Assembly: GCA_015067435.1 (NCBI GenBank)
Contig: SVMM01000001.1
Location: forward strand, 186,001-250,000
Length of the DNA: 64,000 nt
Direction: 5' to 3'
From: Oscillospiraceae bacterium
GTDB taxonomy: Bacteria; Bacillota; Clostridia; Oscillospirales; Oscillospiraceae
Shown here: piece after piece, positions 6,661-15,808 of the stretch
Numbering within the stretch: the stretch's first letter is position 1
Layout of the letters: every line of letters begins with the position of its first letter
Notes under the pieces: model-generated
What the model was told of the DNA's origin: nothing
Databases searched by the model: none
Seen by the model: only the letters and a program-made list of their open reading frames with translations
Translations under genes and position numbers: made by a program

Positions 6661-9414
6661 TTAATCCAGCTTCGGCAGCGCGGCGACCACCGCGGCGCAG
6701 CGCGGGCACAGCCCGTCGGCGTCGGGCGTCGTGGTATGCTTCCAGCAGCGCGGGCACTTCTCGCCCGGCGCCGCCTTGACGGAGACGGACGTGTCGCCGA
6801 CCACGGGCTCGACCTTGAGCTGCGAGACGATGAACAGGTCGCTCAGCTCGGTGTCGGGCAGGTCCTCCGGACGCTCGAAGTACAGCGTGACCGCGGCTTC
6901 GAGGCTCTTGCCGATCTGCTTGTCCGCGCGGGCAAGCTCCAGCTCGCCGTTGACGAGGTCGCGCAGCTCCTCCGCCAGATCGTAGCGCGCCATAACGTCG
7001 CCGGGAAGGGCATATTCCGTCATCGGGCCGTTCATCTCGTTGAACAGCACGTTGCGCGTGTCGTCGCCGCCGCGGTGCGGCATGGCGAGCCAGATCTCAT
7101 CGCAGGTGAAGGCGAGGATCGGCGCAAAGAGCTTCGTGAGCGTGTCGAGCGTCAGATACAGCGCCGTCTGCGCGCTGCGGCGGGAGACGGAGTCCGCGCC
7201 GTCGCAGTACAGGCGGTCCTTCACCACGTCGAGATAGAACGTGGAGAGCACGCCGACGCAGAAGTCGTTGACCGCGTGGGTGATGATGTGGAACTCGTAG
7301 TTGTCGTAGGCCTGCATGACCTTCATCGTCAGCGCGCCTAGCTTCGTCAGCAGCCAGCGGTCGAGGTCGACCATGCCGTCGGGCGCGACAAGCTGCTTCT
7401 CGGGATCAAAGTCCACGAGGTTGTCGAGCATGAACTTGCAGGTGTTGCGGAACTTGAGATAGTTTTGCGAGAGCTGCTTGAAGATATTCTCGCCGCAGCG
7501 GACGTCGGCGTGATAGTCGGCGCTCGCCGCCCACAGGCGCAGCATGTCCGCGCCGTAGCGCTTGAAAATGTCCTGCGGGTCGACGCCGTTGCCCAGCGAC
7601 TTGTGCATCGCCTTGCCCTGCTCGTCGACCGTCCAGCCGTGGGTGACGCACTGCTTGAAGGGCGCGCCCTTGCCCAGCGCGCCGACGGCGGTCAGCAGCG
7701 AGGACTGGAACCAGCCGCGGTACTGGTCGAGGCCCTCCAGATACATGTCGGCGGGCCAGAAGCCCTGATCCTTCTGCATGGAGGCGAAGTGCGTCGAGCC
7801 GGAGTCGAACCAGCCGTCGAGCGTGTCCTCCTCCTTCTCGAACGGGCCCTTGGAGCCGCACTCGGGGCAGGTGAAGCCGGCGGGCAGGAAGTCCGCCGCG
7901 TCCTTTACGAACCACGCGTTCGAGCCCTCGGCGGCGAAGAGCTTCGAGATCGCCTCGATGCTCTCCTCCGTGCAGATGGGCTTGCCGCAGTCGGGGCAGT
8001 ACACGACCGGGATCGGCAGGCCCCACTTGCGCTGGCGGGAGATGCACCAGTCGCTGCGCTCGCGGATCATGGACTTCATGCGGTCGATGCCCCAGTCGGG
8101 CACCCAGCGCACGTCGTCCGCAGCGGCGCAGGCGTCGTCCTTGAACGCCTCGACCGAGCAGAACCACTGCGGCGTCGCGCGGAAGATGATGGGGCCCTTG
8201 CAGCGCCAGCAGTGCGGATAGGAGTGGGTGATGTCCTCGGACGCGAAGAGCGCGCCGCTCGCCTTCATGTCGGCGAGAATGGCGGGGTTGGACTCGTCGG
8301 TGGTCATGCCGGCGTACTTGCCCGCGTAATCGGTGTGGCGGCCGCGGTCGTCCACGGGCACGACCATGTCCATGCCGTAGCGCTTGCAGGTCTCATAGTC
8401 GTCCGCGCCGAAGCCGGGCGCGGTGTGGACGCAGCCCGTGCCGCTGTCCATCGTGACGTAGTCGGCAAGCACGAGGCGCGAGGTCTTGTCGAGGAACGGG
8501 TGCTTGGCGAGCATGTTCTCGTAGAAGCTGCCCTCGTGCGTCTCGACGATCTCATAGTCCGCGACGCCGCCGACGCCCATGACCTTCGCCGTCAGCGCCT
8601 CAGCGAGGATGTACAGCTCGCCGTTCGCCTTGTTGCGCACGATCGCGTAGCTCTCGTCGGGGTGCAGCGCGATGGCGAGGTTGCCAGGCAGCGTCCAGAT
8701 CGTCGTCGTCCAGATGACGAAGCTCAGCTTGTCCTTGGGCAGATGGCTCAGCTTGCCGGAGTCGTCGTGCATCGGAAACTTGACGTACACGGTCGTGACG
8801 GGGTCGTCCTGATACTCGATCTCCGCCTCGGCGAGCGCCGTCTCATCCTTGGGGCACCAGTACACGGGCTTGAGGCCCTTGTAGATGTAGCGCTTGCGGA
8901 ACATCGCGCCGAAGACCTTGACCTCCTCCGCCTCAAAGCCGGGGTCCATGGTCTTGTAGGGGTGCTCCCAGTCGCCCACGACGCCCATGCGCTTGAAGCC
9001 CTCGCGCTGCACGTCGATGTAGTGGTCGGCGAACTCGTGGCAGGCGGAGCGGAACTCCGGCACGCCCATCGCCTTGCGGTTGAGCTTGTTCTTCTTGATG
9101 ATGGCGCTCTCAATGGGCATGCCGTGGTTGTCCCAGCCGGGGATGTAGGGCGTGTAGTACCCGCGCATGGCGTAGGAGCGCACGATGAAGTCCTTGAGCG
9201 CCTTGTTCAGCGCGTGGCCCATGTGCAGGTCGCCGTTGGAGAACGGCGGGCCGTCGTGCAGCGAGAAGCGGGGCTTGCCCTCGTTCTTTTTGAGCAGCTC
9301 GTGATAAAGGTCGAGCTCCTCCCACTTTTTGAGCATTTCCGGCTCGCGCTGCGGAAGGCCCGCGCGCATGGGGAAGCCGGATTTGGTCATGTTCAAAGTC
9401 TGTTTGTATTCCAT
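6661..9414 (-). CDS. ileS: Isoleucine-tRNA ligase
   Basis: A 917-residue class I synthetase of bacterial type. The HIGH motif is HMGH at residues 64-67, the KMSKS equivalent is KAMHKSLGN in the C-terminal third, and the CP1 editing domain with TTIWTLPGN lies between. Two zinc sites are visible: CPDCGKPIC...CPECG in the insertion and CPRCW...CPRC at the C terminus. The ATG at 9414 follows AGGAG by 8 bp. The predicted leader is only about 30 nt, so there is no room for a T-box. Confidence 0.97.
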   Translation of the reverse strand: MEYKQTLNMTKSGFPMRAGLPQREPEMLKKWEELDLYHELLKKNEGKPRFSLHDGPPFSNGDLHMGHALNKALKDFIVRSYAMRGYYTPYIPGWDNHGMPIESAIIKKNKLNRKAMGVPEFRSACHEFADHYIDVQREGFKRMGVVGDWEHPYKTMDPGFEAEEVKVFGAMFRKRYIYKGLKPVYWCPKDETALAEAEIEYQDDPVTTVYVKFPMHDDSGKLSHLPKDKLSFVIWTTTIWTLPGNLAIALHPDESYAIVRNKANGELYILAEALTAKVMGVGGVADYEIVETHEGSFYENMLAKHPFLDKTSRLVLADYVTMDSGTGCVHTAPGFGADDYETCKRYGMDMVVPVDDRGRHTDYAGKYAGMTTDESNPAILADMKASGALFASEDITHSYPHCWRCKGPIIFRATPQWFCSVEAFKDDACAAADDVRWVPDWGIDRMKSMIRERSDWCISRQRKWGLPIPVVYCPDCGKPICTEESIEAISKLFAAEGSNAWFVKDAADFLPAGFTCPECGSKGPFEKEEDTLDGWFDSGSTHFASMQKDQGFWPADMYLEGLDQYRGWFQSSLLTAVGALGKGAPFKQCVTHGWTVDEQGKAMHKSLGNGVDPQDIFKRYGADMLRLWAASADYHADVRCGENIFKQLSQNYLKFRNTCKFMLDNLVDFDPEKQLVAPDGMVDLDRWLLTKLGALTMKVMQAYDNYEFHIITHAVNDFCVGVLSTFYLDVVKDRLYCDGADSVSRRSAQTALYLTLDTLTKLFAPILAFTCDEIWLAMPHRGGDDTRNVLFNEMNGPMTEYALPGDVMARYDLAEELRDLVNGELELARADKQIGKSLEAAVTLYFERPEDLPDTELSDLFIVSQLKVEPVVGDTSVSVKAAPGEKCPRCWKHTTTPDADGLCPRCAAVVAALPKLD

Positions 9415-9453
9415 GGTGTACTCTCCTGGTGCAAATTTGCATAACAACCACAT

Positions 9454-9482
9454 ATATTATTAGATTGTCGCGCGTTTGTCAA
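9454..9482 (-). promoter_or_regulatory. Sigma-A type promoter for ileS
   Basis: TTGACA (9482-9477) and TAATAT (9459-9454) on the minus strand with a 17-bp spacer. The start would fall near 9447, about 33 bp before the ATG. Confidence 0.8.
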
Positions 9483-9553
9483 GGTTGCCAGCGGCGGTTT
9501 TTGATGTTAAAATGGGCAAAAATCCGACGAAGAATACCAGGGAGGGCACCAAA

Positions 9554-10393
9554 ATGATGATACAGGACATCGCGCCGCACCGCCTCGACAACCACTACGA
9601 CCCCGAAGCGCGTCCCGCGCCGGACAGCGTCGCGCTGCATTTTTGCGGCAAGCGCCTGCTGTGCCGCCTCTCGGACGGCGCGCTCTCCCTCCCCGCCGTC
9701 GCGCAGCTCGGCGAGGGGAACTACACCTACCTGTTCCGCTTGGACGACACGGCGTACTTCCTCCGCCGCGACGGCGGCGAACTGTCCGTCGACGGCTTCG
9801 GTTACGAGGAGATCGGCGTCTGCCGCACGGCGCGGCCGCAGGAGACCGCCTTCGCCGCGCTGACGGGCTACCATCTCGCGAGCTGGTACGCGGAGTCGCG
9901 CTACTGCGGGGCCTGCGGCGCGGAGAACGTCCACGACGGGCAAGAGCGCATGATGAAGTGCCCGAAGTGCGGGCATATGGCGTTCCCGAAGATCATGCCG
10001 TCGGTCATCGTGGCGGTGACGGAAGGCGATAAGCTGCTGCTGACGAAATACGCAAACCGCCCCGGCGCGACGCGCTTCGCGCTGGTCGCGGGCTTCACCG
10101 AGATCGGCGAGACGGCGGAGCAGACCGTCGCGCGCGAGGTCATGGAGGAGGTTGGCCTTCGCGTGAAGAACATCCGCTACTACAAGACCCAGCCGTGGGG
10201 CATCTCCGCCGGCGGGCTGCTGCTGGGCTACTGGTGCGAGGTGGACGGCGACGATCAGATCCGCCTCGACCATATGGAGCTCGCCGAGGGCGCGTGGGTC
10301 TCGCGCGACGAGCTCAAGGCGGTCTACGTCGACCGCGGGTTCAGCCTGACCAATGAGATGATCGTGGAGTTCATCAAGGGGAACAATCCGTAA
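9554..10393 (+). CDS. nudC: NAD(+) diphosphatase / deNADding Nudix hydrolase
   Basis: A 279-residue NudC-type enzyme. The N-terminal half is the divergent Nudix-like domain, followed by a zinc ribbon (CGACG...CPKCGH) and the Nudix box GFTEIGETAEQTVAREVMEE with the conserved REVMEEVG core. The family hydrolyses NADH to NMNH and AMP and can remove NAD caps from RNA; the zinc ribbon distinguishes it from ADP-ribose hydrolases. The ATG at 9554 follows an AGGGAGGG site; upstream extensions are not convincing. The gene is monocistronic and converges on the ABC transporter operon. Confidence 0.9.
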   Translation: MMIQDIAPHRLDNHYDPEARPAPDSVALHFCGKRLLCRLSDGALSLPAVAQLGEGNYTYLFRLDDTAYFLRRDGGELSVDGFGYEEIGVCRTARPQETAFAALTGYHLASWYAESRYCGACGAENVHDGQERMMKCPKCGHMAFPKIMPSVIVAVTEGDKLLLTKYANRPGATRFALVAGFTEIGETAEQTVAREVMEEVGLRVKNIRYYKTQPWGISAGGLLLGYWCEVDGDDQIRLDHMELAEGAWVSRDELKAVYVDRGFSLTNEMIVEFIKGNNP

Positions 10394-10397
10394 AACC

Positions 10398-10436
10398 GGA
10401 AAGAGGAACCGACTTTTTTCGCCGGTTCCTCTTTCC
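10398..10436. terminator. Hairpin between convergent genes
   Basis: A 14-bp perfect stem (10398-10411 with 10423-10436) lies between nudC and the ABC permease gene. T-rich sequence is mainly in the loop on the plus strand and after the stem on the minus strand (GGTTTT), so it probably ends the permease transcript. Confidence 0.6.
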
Positions 10437-10448
10437 ATGTTCAATATA

Positions 10449-12329
10449 TCAGGAAATGCCGATCGCGCGCAGCGCGCCGAGCGTTTCGCTCTTCTCCGCT
10501 GTGAGCGTGGCGTGGAAGCTGAGGGTCGAATTGCCGCCGGACTCGGCGCTGTAGGTGGCATAAAGCTCCACCTCGCCCAGATACTCCGATTCGTCGCCGA
10601 ACAGCGAGTCGCTGACGTGGAACAGCTCCGCGTCGCGCACGAGCGCGTCGAAGAGGCGCTGCGCCTCGTCGGGCGAGAGGTTGTACTCGTTGTAAAGGCC
10701 CCATTCGTTCTCGCCGGTGTGGGGAACGCTGACGTAGCCGCCGGTGAAGCGCAGGCCGGGCAGCTTGCGCGGGTCGATGTCCGCATATTTGTAGCTGTAG
10801 CTGTCGAGCGTGCGGCACAGCGCGACGTCCGGCGCGTTGTAGAGCGCTGTCAGCGCCGCGGCGGGCGAGGCGGGATCGTTCAGCTCATTGGCATAGATGC
10901 CGATGGGGCTGTAGTTGCGGCGGATCGTGGCGCCGGATTTCAGCCGGTACGTCACCTCAAAGCTGCCCCGCACGAAGGCGTCGTTCTGATCGTGGGAGTT
11001 ATAATAGCTGCGATCCAGCGACTGCTGGCGCGCCTTGTCGCTCACCAGCGCGCGGTGCGCCTCCGTGACCAGCCGGAGCGTGTCCGCGTCGGTGACGACA
11101 ATGCTGCACCTCGCGTCGTTGTTATAGATGTTCAGGCTGATTGACGCCGACTCGATGCGATCGACGTTCGGGATGCGCTTCTCATAGCCCGTGAGGTCGA
11201 ACGACAGCACGAGGCCCAGCGCCACCAGCACCGCCGCCACCGCCGCGGCGCCGTTCCTGCCGGAGCGCCACACGCGGAAGCTCTTCTTGAGCAGCATCTC
11301 CGCGCCGAAGTAGCCGATCAGTCCCGCCGCCGCCATGCACAGCAGCATCCCGACGAGGGAGTAGCGGCCGTTGTCGCGGTACTGGCCGAAGAACAGGTAG
11401 TACAGCAGCTGGCCCAGCGCCAGCGCCGCGCAGAACGCGACGCCGTAGCGGAACACGGGGCGCGCCCAGCCGATGGCGATGATGCTGCCCGTCGCCTCGC
11501 TGTGGCGCTTGCGGTACGCCAGCATCGCCAGCGCCGCGAGCACCAGACCGACGGCGGCGTAGAACGCCAGCCAGCCCAGACCGTTGAGGAAGATCCGTCC
11601 GCCCTCCTCCGCCGCATACTGCGCGGCGTTCGGCACGCGCACGTAGTCCGAGCCCACGTCGGCCTCCACCAGCTTGACGATGGGCGAGAAGACAAGGAGC
11701 TCCGGCGAGGTGCCGAGCGCCCAGCCGTAGAGGAAGTTGCCCGCAAAGGCGCGGATGAGCATCTCCACGCCCACCACGAGGATATTCAGCACGCCGTAGA
11801 AAACGGGCGCGGCGAGGACCTGCCCCGTGAAGATCATGCACAGCACGCCGAGCGAGTAGAAGAAGACCGTCGGGAGCGCGAGCCCCAGCAGCATCAGGCC
11901 GGCGATGCGCGCGTCGAACGCGCCGCGGCCGGCGAGCACGAGCGCCGTGAGCAGCACGGTGACGAGCTGCGGCACGACCTGGGAGCAGAGCCCCGCGAGC
12001 CAGTGCGTGAAAAACAGCGTCTCGCGCCGCGCGCTCAGCGCGTGCAGGCCGTTCGTCGCGCGCGGGTTCGCCAGATACGAAAACGCCGCCATGGCGAAGA
12101 AAACCGACGTGAGGAACGCGGTCCAGTAACCGGAGATGGCAAAGGTGTTGAGCGAATCGAGCTGAATGTTCCACGCGCTGAGGTGGGAGCTGGCGTGGTT
12201 GAGCGACGTGAGCATCGCCAGCGGCATCATCAGCAGCCAGAACAGCGTGTAGCCCGCCGTCAGCGGCCACCAGCGGCGCTGGTCGCTCCAGAAGACCGTG
12301 GCGTTAAAGAATGATGTCCTTGACTGCAT
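10449..12329 (-). CDS. ABC transporter permease with large extracellular C-terminal domain
   Basis: A 626-residue membrane protein. The first 260 residues contain about six hydrophobic segments (for example LTAGYTLFWLLMMPLAMLTS and VVPQLVTVLLTALVLAG), three or four more follow up to about residue 395, and the last 230 residues are a soluble domain rich in Tyr and Asp. It resembles the clostridial permeases encoded with YtrA-type GntR regulators and single ATPases. ATG at 12329 has GGGAGGT and overlaps the ATPase gene by 26 bp. The exported substrate is unknown; Bacillus Ytr-like systems respond to cell-wall antibiotics, which is only a family analogy here. Confidence 0.75.
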   Translation of the reverse strand: MQSRTSFFNATVFWSDQRRWWPLTAGYTLFWLLMMPLAMLTSLNHASSHLSAWNIQLDSLNTFAISGYWTAFLTSVFFAMAAFSYLANPRATNGLHALSARRETLFFTHWLAGLCSQVVPQLVTVLLTALVLAGRGAFDARIAGLMLLGLALPTVFFYSLGVLCMIFTGQVLAAPVFYGVLNILVVGVEMLIRAFAGNFLYGWALGTSPELLVFSPIVKLVEADVGSDYVRVPNAAQYAAEEGGRIFLNGLGWLAFYAAVGLVLAALAMLAYRKRHSEATGSIIAIGWARPVFRYGVAFCAALALGQLLYYLFFGQYRDNGRYSLVGMLLCMAAAGLIGYFGAEMLLKKSFRVWRSGRNGAAAVAAVLVALGLVLSFDLTGYEKRIPNVDRIESASISLNIYNNDARCSIVVTDADTLRLVTEAHRALVSDKARQQSLDRSYYNSHDQNDAFVRGSFEVTYRLKSGATIRRNYSPIGIYANELNDPASPAAALTALYNAPDVALCRTLDSYSYKYADIDPRKLPGLRFTGGYVSVPHTGENEWGLYNEYNLSPDEAQRLFDALVRDAELFHVSDSLFGDESEYLGEVELYATYSAESGGNSTLSFHATLTAEKSETLGALRAIGIS

Positions 12330-13206
12330 AGTCGGCACCTCCCAGCTCATAGATGAAGATCTCCTCCAGCGTCAGCGGCACAGCCTCCATAAAGATGGGC
12401 TGATAGGCGGCAAGCCGCTCCTCCAGCTCGTGCTGCGCGCCGCGGAAGATAATGGTGTGGACGCGCCCGACGGCGCTCTCGTGCAGCACGTGGAAGCCCT
12501 CCGTGCCGGCGATGGCGGGGGGCTCGCCGGAGAAGACGATCTGAATCTTGACCGTGTTGTCCTGCAATTCGGAAAGGCTGCGCTCCAGCAGCACCTTGCC
12601 CTTGTTCATGATGCCCACGTGGTCGCACACGTCCTCCAGCTCGCGCAGGTTGTGGGAGGACACGAGCACCGTCGTGCCGCGCTCCGCCACGTCCTGCATG
12701 ATGAGCCCCCAGACCTGGCGGCGCATCACGGGGTCGAGGCCGTCCACCGGCTCGTCGAGGATCAGACAGTCCGGCATACAGCACATCGCCAGCCAGAACG
12801 CCGCCTGCTTCTGCATGCCCTTGGACATGCGGCGGATCGCCTGCTTTTCGTTGAGCTCGAACACGGATTTGAGCTTTTCGTAGCGCTCCATGTTGAACTG
12901 CGGGTAAAAACCGCGGTAATACCGCATCATGTCGCGGATATCCGCCTGCATAAAATAGAACCAGTCGTCCGGAATGGACGCGAGGCGCACCTTGACGGCG
13001 GGGTTCTCCCACACGTCCTGCCCGTCCACGCGCGCCGTGCCCGCATCGGGGCGGTACACGCCGGTCAGGTGGCGCAGCAGCGTGGTTTTGCCCGCGCCGT
13101 TGGGGCCGACCAGCCCGTAGATCGCGCCCTTCGGCACAGTGACATCCACGCCGTCGAGCGCGCGGAACCCATCAAAGGTCTTGACCAGACCTCTCACTTC
13201 TATCAT
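12304..13206 (-). CDS. ABC transporter ATP-binding protein
   Basis: A 300-residue ATPase with Walker A GPNGAGKTT, Q-loop region, signature RMSKGMQKQ (a variant of LSGGQ), Walker B CLILDEPVDGLD and the H-loop SSHNLRELED. The C-terminal 70 residues are the extension common in YtrB/EcsA-like exporters. It partners with the permease encoded directly downstream. Its ATG overlaps the stop of the GntR regulator gene by 4 bp (ATGA), so the three proteins are coupled. Confidence 0.92.
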   Translation of the reverse strand: MIEVRGLVKTFDGFRALDGVDVTVPKGAIYGLVGPNGAGKTTLLRHLTGVYRPDAGTARVDGQDVWENPAVKVRLASIPDDWFYFMQADIRDMMRYYRGFYPQFNMERYEKLKSVFELNEKQAIRRMSKGMQKQAAFWLAMCCMPDCLILDEPVDGLDPVMRRQVWGLIMQDVAERGTTVLVSSHNLRELEDVCDHVGIMNKGKVLLERSLSELQDNTVKIQIVFSGEPPAIAGTEGFHVLHESAVGRVHTIIFRGAQHELEERLAAYQPIFMEAVPLTLEEIFIYELGGADYAVKDIIL

Positions 13207-13568
13207 ATTTCCGATCCCTCCCTGCACAAGGCTTCGATTTCGCTCCGGCTCACGCCCATGGCGCGCAGCTCCGCGGCGGTCTCGCGCAGCGTTTCGCACA
13301 AGGCCCTCCGCCGCGTGTCGTCGCGCTCGCGTCCTCCCAGGACGGCGAAGCTGCCCTTCCCCGGCACCGACGCGGCGTAGCCCTCCGACTCCAGCTCGTT
13401 GTAGGCGCGCTGGATGGTGTTGGGGTTGATGGCGAGCGTGCTCGCCAGCTGCCGCACGCTGGGCAGCTTCTCCCCGTCCGCGATGGCCCCGCTGACGATC
13501 AGCCTGCGCAGGCCGTCCTTCACCTGTTCGTAGATCGGCCGCGCGTCGCGGTAATCCAACGTGATCAA
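13203..13568 (-). CDS. GntR family regulator, YtrA subfamily
   Basis: A 121-residue protein with an N-terminal winged helix (IYEQVKDGLRRLIVSGAI...LPSVRQLASTLAINPNTI) and only a short C-terminal helix pair, the YtrA architecture that lacks a ligand domain. I chose a TTG start at 13568 because GGGAGGAG lies 7 bp upstream and the sequence then begins ITLDYRDARPIYEQ; the longer frame has no ribosome site. The gene leads an operon with the ABC ATPase and permease and lies directly behind an operator-like palindrome, so autorepression is likely. Confidence 0.88.
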   Translation of the reverse strand: MITLDYRDARPIYEQVKDGLRRLIVSGAIADGEKLPSVRQLASTLAINPNTIQRAYNELESEGYAASVPGKGSFAVLGGRERDDTRRRALCETLRETAAELRAMGVSRSEIEALCREGSEI

Positions 13569-13590
13569 AAAGCGTCTCCTCCCTTCCGCA

Positions 13591-13617
13591 AACTGTACTA
13601 ACCGTACTAGTACAGTT
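13591..13617. promoter_or_regulatory. Operator-like inverted repeat of the GntR/ABC operon
   Basis: Perfect 10-bp arms AACTGTACTA (13591-13600) and TAGTACAGTT (13608-13617) separated by 7 bp lie directly after the -10 box, covering the expected start site. The position is right for repression by the YtrA-type regulator encoded just downstream. Confidence 0.7.
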
Positions 13618-13646
13618 AGGATAGCTCGCGATGGTCGGTTTGTCAA
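13618..13646 (-). promoter_or_regulatory. Sigma-A type promoter of the GntR/ABC operon
   Basis: Minus strand TTGACA (13646-13641), 17-bp spacer, TATCCT (13623-13618). The -10 box touches the operator palindrome. Confidence 0.75.
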
Positions 13647-13715
13647 GGAAAGATCGGGAAAAACCGAATTAATTGGTTAATATGCACGGAAGGAAAAATT
13701 AAAGGCGCGTATCTA

Positions 13716-13744
13716 TTGACAATTCCGTCAAGGTTTGCTATTCT
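13716..13744 (+). promoter_or_regulatory. Promoter for the sodium:alanine symporter gene
   Basis: TTGACA (13716-13721), 17-bp spacer, TATTCT (13739-13744). The short leader begins with an AT-rich hairpin (TTTGAAC/GTTCAAA, 13755-13773) followed by TTTTT, a possible attenuator. Confidence 0.7.
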
Positions 13745-13806
13745 TATTGCGGATTTTGAACAAGGCGTTCAAAGTTTTTAATTAAAAAGGGGGAGCGAGA
13801 AGTCAC

Positions 13807-15204
13807 ATGGAAGCAATCAAACAAATCAATAGCGCGATCAACGGCTTCGTATGGGGCCCGATCATGCTGGCGCTGCTGGTCGGAACCGGCGTCTACATCA
13901 GCGTAGTCACCGGATTCAAGCAGTTCACCAAGTTCGGCTACATGTGGAAAAACACCTTCGGGAAGATTTTCCAAAAGACCGAAGCGGGCAAGGGTGAGAT
14001 CACGCCGTTCCAGGCGGTCTCCACGGCGCTGGCATCCACGGTCGGCACCGGCAACATCGCGGGCGTCACGGGCGCGATCATTCTCGGCGGCCCCGGCGCG
14101 GTTTTCTGGATGTGGGTCTCCGCGATCTTCGGCATGATGACCAAGTTCACCGAAGTTACGCTGGCGGTCAAGTACCGTGAGCGCAACGAAAAGGGCGACT
14201 GGGTCGGCGGCCCGATGTACTACATTAAGAACGGCCTTGGCAAGAACTGGAAGTGGCTGGGCACCGTGTTTGCCGTTCTCGGCATGATCTGCGCCTTCGG
14301 TATCGGCAACCTCACCCAGATCAACTCCATCGCGGGCTCGGTTAACAAGATGGTCCTTGCCTTCGCTCCGGGCGCGGAGAGCGCGTCCTTTGCCATCAAC
14401 CTCTGCACCGGTATCGTCATCGCCGCGTTCTGCGCGGTGGTGCTGCTCGGCGGCGTGAAGCGTATCGGCCAGGTCACGGAGAAGCTGGTGCCCTTCATGG
14501 CTGCGATCTATATTGTCTGCGCCATCGTTGTTATCATTGTCCACGCCGGTAAGCTTCCCGCGGTGTTCGGCTCGATCTTCGCCGGCGCGTTCAACCCGCA
14601 GGCGGCTGTCGGCGGCATCGCCGGCTTCACCATCGCCAACGCCATCCGCCGCGGCGTGTCCCGCGGCGTCTTCTCCAACGAGGCCGGTATGGGCTCCGCG
14701 CCCATCGCCCACGCGGCGACCTCCGAGAAGGACCCCGTCAAGCAGGGCCTCTACGGTATGTTCGAGGTGTTCATGGACACCATCGTCATCTGCACGCTGA
14801 CCTCTCTCGTCGTTCTCTGCGGCGCGAATCCCCAGTTCGGCAACGCCGATATGGCGGGCGCCACGACGACGATCGACGGCTTTGCCTCCGTGTTCGGGCC
14901 GAAGTTCGGCTCCGCCCTGCTGGCGATCGGCCTGCTGCTGTTCGCCACCTCCACCATCCTCGGCTGGTCGCTGTACGGCGTGCGCTGCGCCGAGTATGTG
15001 TTCGGGCCCAAGATCATCCGTCCCTATGAGATCGTCTTCTGCCTCGTGGTCGTGGTCGGCTCCATCACCGAGCTGACGCTCGCGTGGGATATCGCCGATA
15101 CGCTCAACGGCCTGATGGCGATCCCGAACCTTGTCGCGGTGCTGCTGCTCAGCCCCGTCGCCTTCAAGCTGACGAAGGAGCACTTCGCCGGAATCAAGAA
15201 ATAA
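13807..15204 (+). CDS. Sodium:alanine symporter family protein (AGCS)
   Basis: A 465-residue inner-membrane carrier with about ten hydrophobic helices. The AGCS signature region STVGTGNIAGV followed by GAIILGGPGAVFWMWVSA is present, as are FSNEAGMGSAPIAHAA and the WVGGPMYYI loop. Family members import alanine, glycine or glutamine with sodium. The gene is alone behind its own promoter; the start follows AAGGGGGAGCGAG. Length and motifs are normal. The exact amino acid cannot be told. Confidence 0.93.
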   Translation: MEAIKQINSAINGFVWGPIMLALLVGTGVYISVVTGFKQFTKFGYMWKNTFGKIFQKTEAGKGEITPFQAVSTALASTVGTGNIAGVTGAIILGGPGAVFWMWVSAIFGMMTKFTEVTLAVKYRERNEKGDWVGGPMYYIKNGLGKNWKWLGTVFAVLGMICAFGIGNLTQINSIAGSVNKMVLAFAPGAESASFAINLCTGIVIAAFCAVVLLGGVKRIGQVTEKLVPFMAAIYIVCAIVVIIVHAGKLPAVFGSIFAGAFNPQAAVGGIAGFTIANAIRRGVSRGVFSNEAGMGSAPIAHAATSEKDPVKQGLYGMFEVFMDTIVICTLTSLVVLCGANPQFGNADMAGATTTIDGFASVFGPKFGSALLAIGLLLFATSTILGWSLYGVRCAEYVFGPKIIRPYEIVFCLVVVVGSITELTLAWDIADTLNGLMAIPNLVAVLLLSPVAFKLTKEHFAGIKK

Positions 15205-15309
15205 GTTTTTCCGATCGACGGAGGGGGCGGCCCGCGGGGCTGCTCCCTCCGCTTGTTCCCGACCATTGAATGCCTGCGGATTTTTTTGCGGATTTTCCCG
15301 AAATTTTTC

Positions 15310-15338
15310 TTTACATTCCGGAAAAACTGTGATAGTAT
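15310..15338 (+). promoter_or_regulatory. Promoter for rpsO
   Basis: TTTACA (15310-15315), 17-bp spacer, TAGTAT (15333-15338); predicted start near 15345. Confidence 0.7.
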
Positions 15339-15344
15339 CATCGG

Positions 15345-15446
15345 GCTCATTTGATGAGCGTACCGTTGCCCCGGCCTCGTTTGCGGACAGTCCACCTGCT
15401 CCCTGACGCAGCCGCGGGCGAATATAATGAAAGGTGGAAACAAACC
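15345..15446 (+). promoter_or_regulatory. rpsO leader, candidate S15 autoregulatory site
   Basis: About 100 nt between promoter and rpsO, starting with a GCTCAT/ATGAGC hairpin and continuing GC-rich, with the AAAGGTGG ribosome site at its end. S15 represses its own mRNA through varied leader structures in many bacteria; a specific known fold is not demonstrated here. Confidence 0.4.
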
Positions 15447-15713
15447 ATGATGCTCAAAGACCAGAAGACCTCCATCATCGAGGCCAACCGTACCCACGAG
15501 AACGACACCGGTTCCCCCGAGGTGCAGGTCGCCATTCTCACCGAGCGGATCAACCAGCTCACCGAGCACCTCAAGGTGCATCAGCACGACAACCACTCCC
15601 GCCGCGGCCTGTACAAGATGATCGGCAAGCGCCGCAGCCTGCTCGACTACCTGATGAAGAAGGACATCGAGCGCTACCGTGCGCTGATCGCCAAGCTCGG
15701 CATCCGTAAGTAA
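15447..15713 (+). CDS. rpsO: 30S ribosomal protein S15
   Basis: An 88-residue small-subunit protein that binds 16S rRNA early in assembly. [21 protein letters not shown] and [13 protein letters not shown] match the universal S15 signature. Two tandem ATG codons (15447 and 15450) follow AAAGGTGG; either could be used. It is followed by a strong terminator and then pnp, the classical gene pair. Confidence 0.97.
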   Translation: MMLKDQKTSIIEANRTHENDTGSPEVQVAILTERINQLTEHLKVHQHDNHSRRGLYKMIGKRRSLLDYLMKKDIERYRALIAKLGIRK

Positions 15714-15720
15714 AAAGCAA

Positions 15721-15756
15721 AAAGGGTGGCGGAGGTTCCCCTCCGTCACCCTTTCG
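15721..15756 (+). terminator. Terminator after rpsO
   Basis: AAAGGGTG-CGGAGG pairs with CCTCCG-CACCCTTT around a TTCC loop, with A-rich sequence before and CTTTC after the stem. Confidence 0.75.
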
Positions 15757-15808
15757 CCGCATCTTACCCCAAAACACGTTATTTTTGCCGGGAGACGCGG
15801 CTTTTGTG

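Noticed and set aside
9415-9460. T-box leader for ileS, and likewise for metG and lysS
   Set aside because: The ileS promoter leaves only about 33 nt of leader, metG has a short leader, and lysS is inside the greA operon. No T-box or specifier stem is visible.
15219-15253. Terminator after the alanine symporter
   Set aside because: A GC-rich stem with mismatches is present but has no T-run; too weak to list as a terminator.
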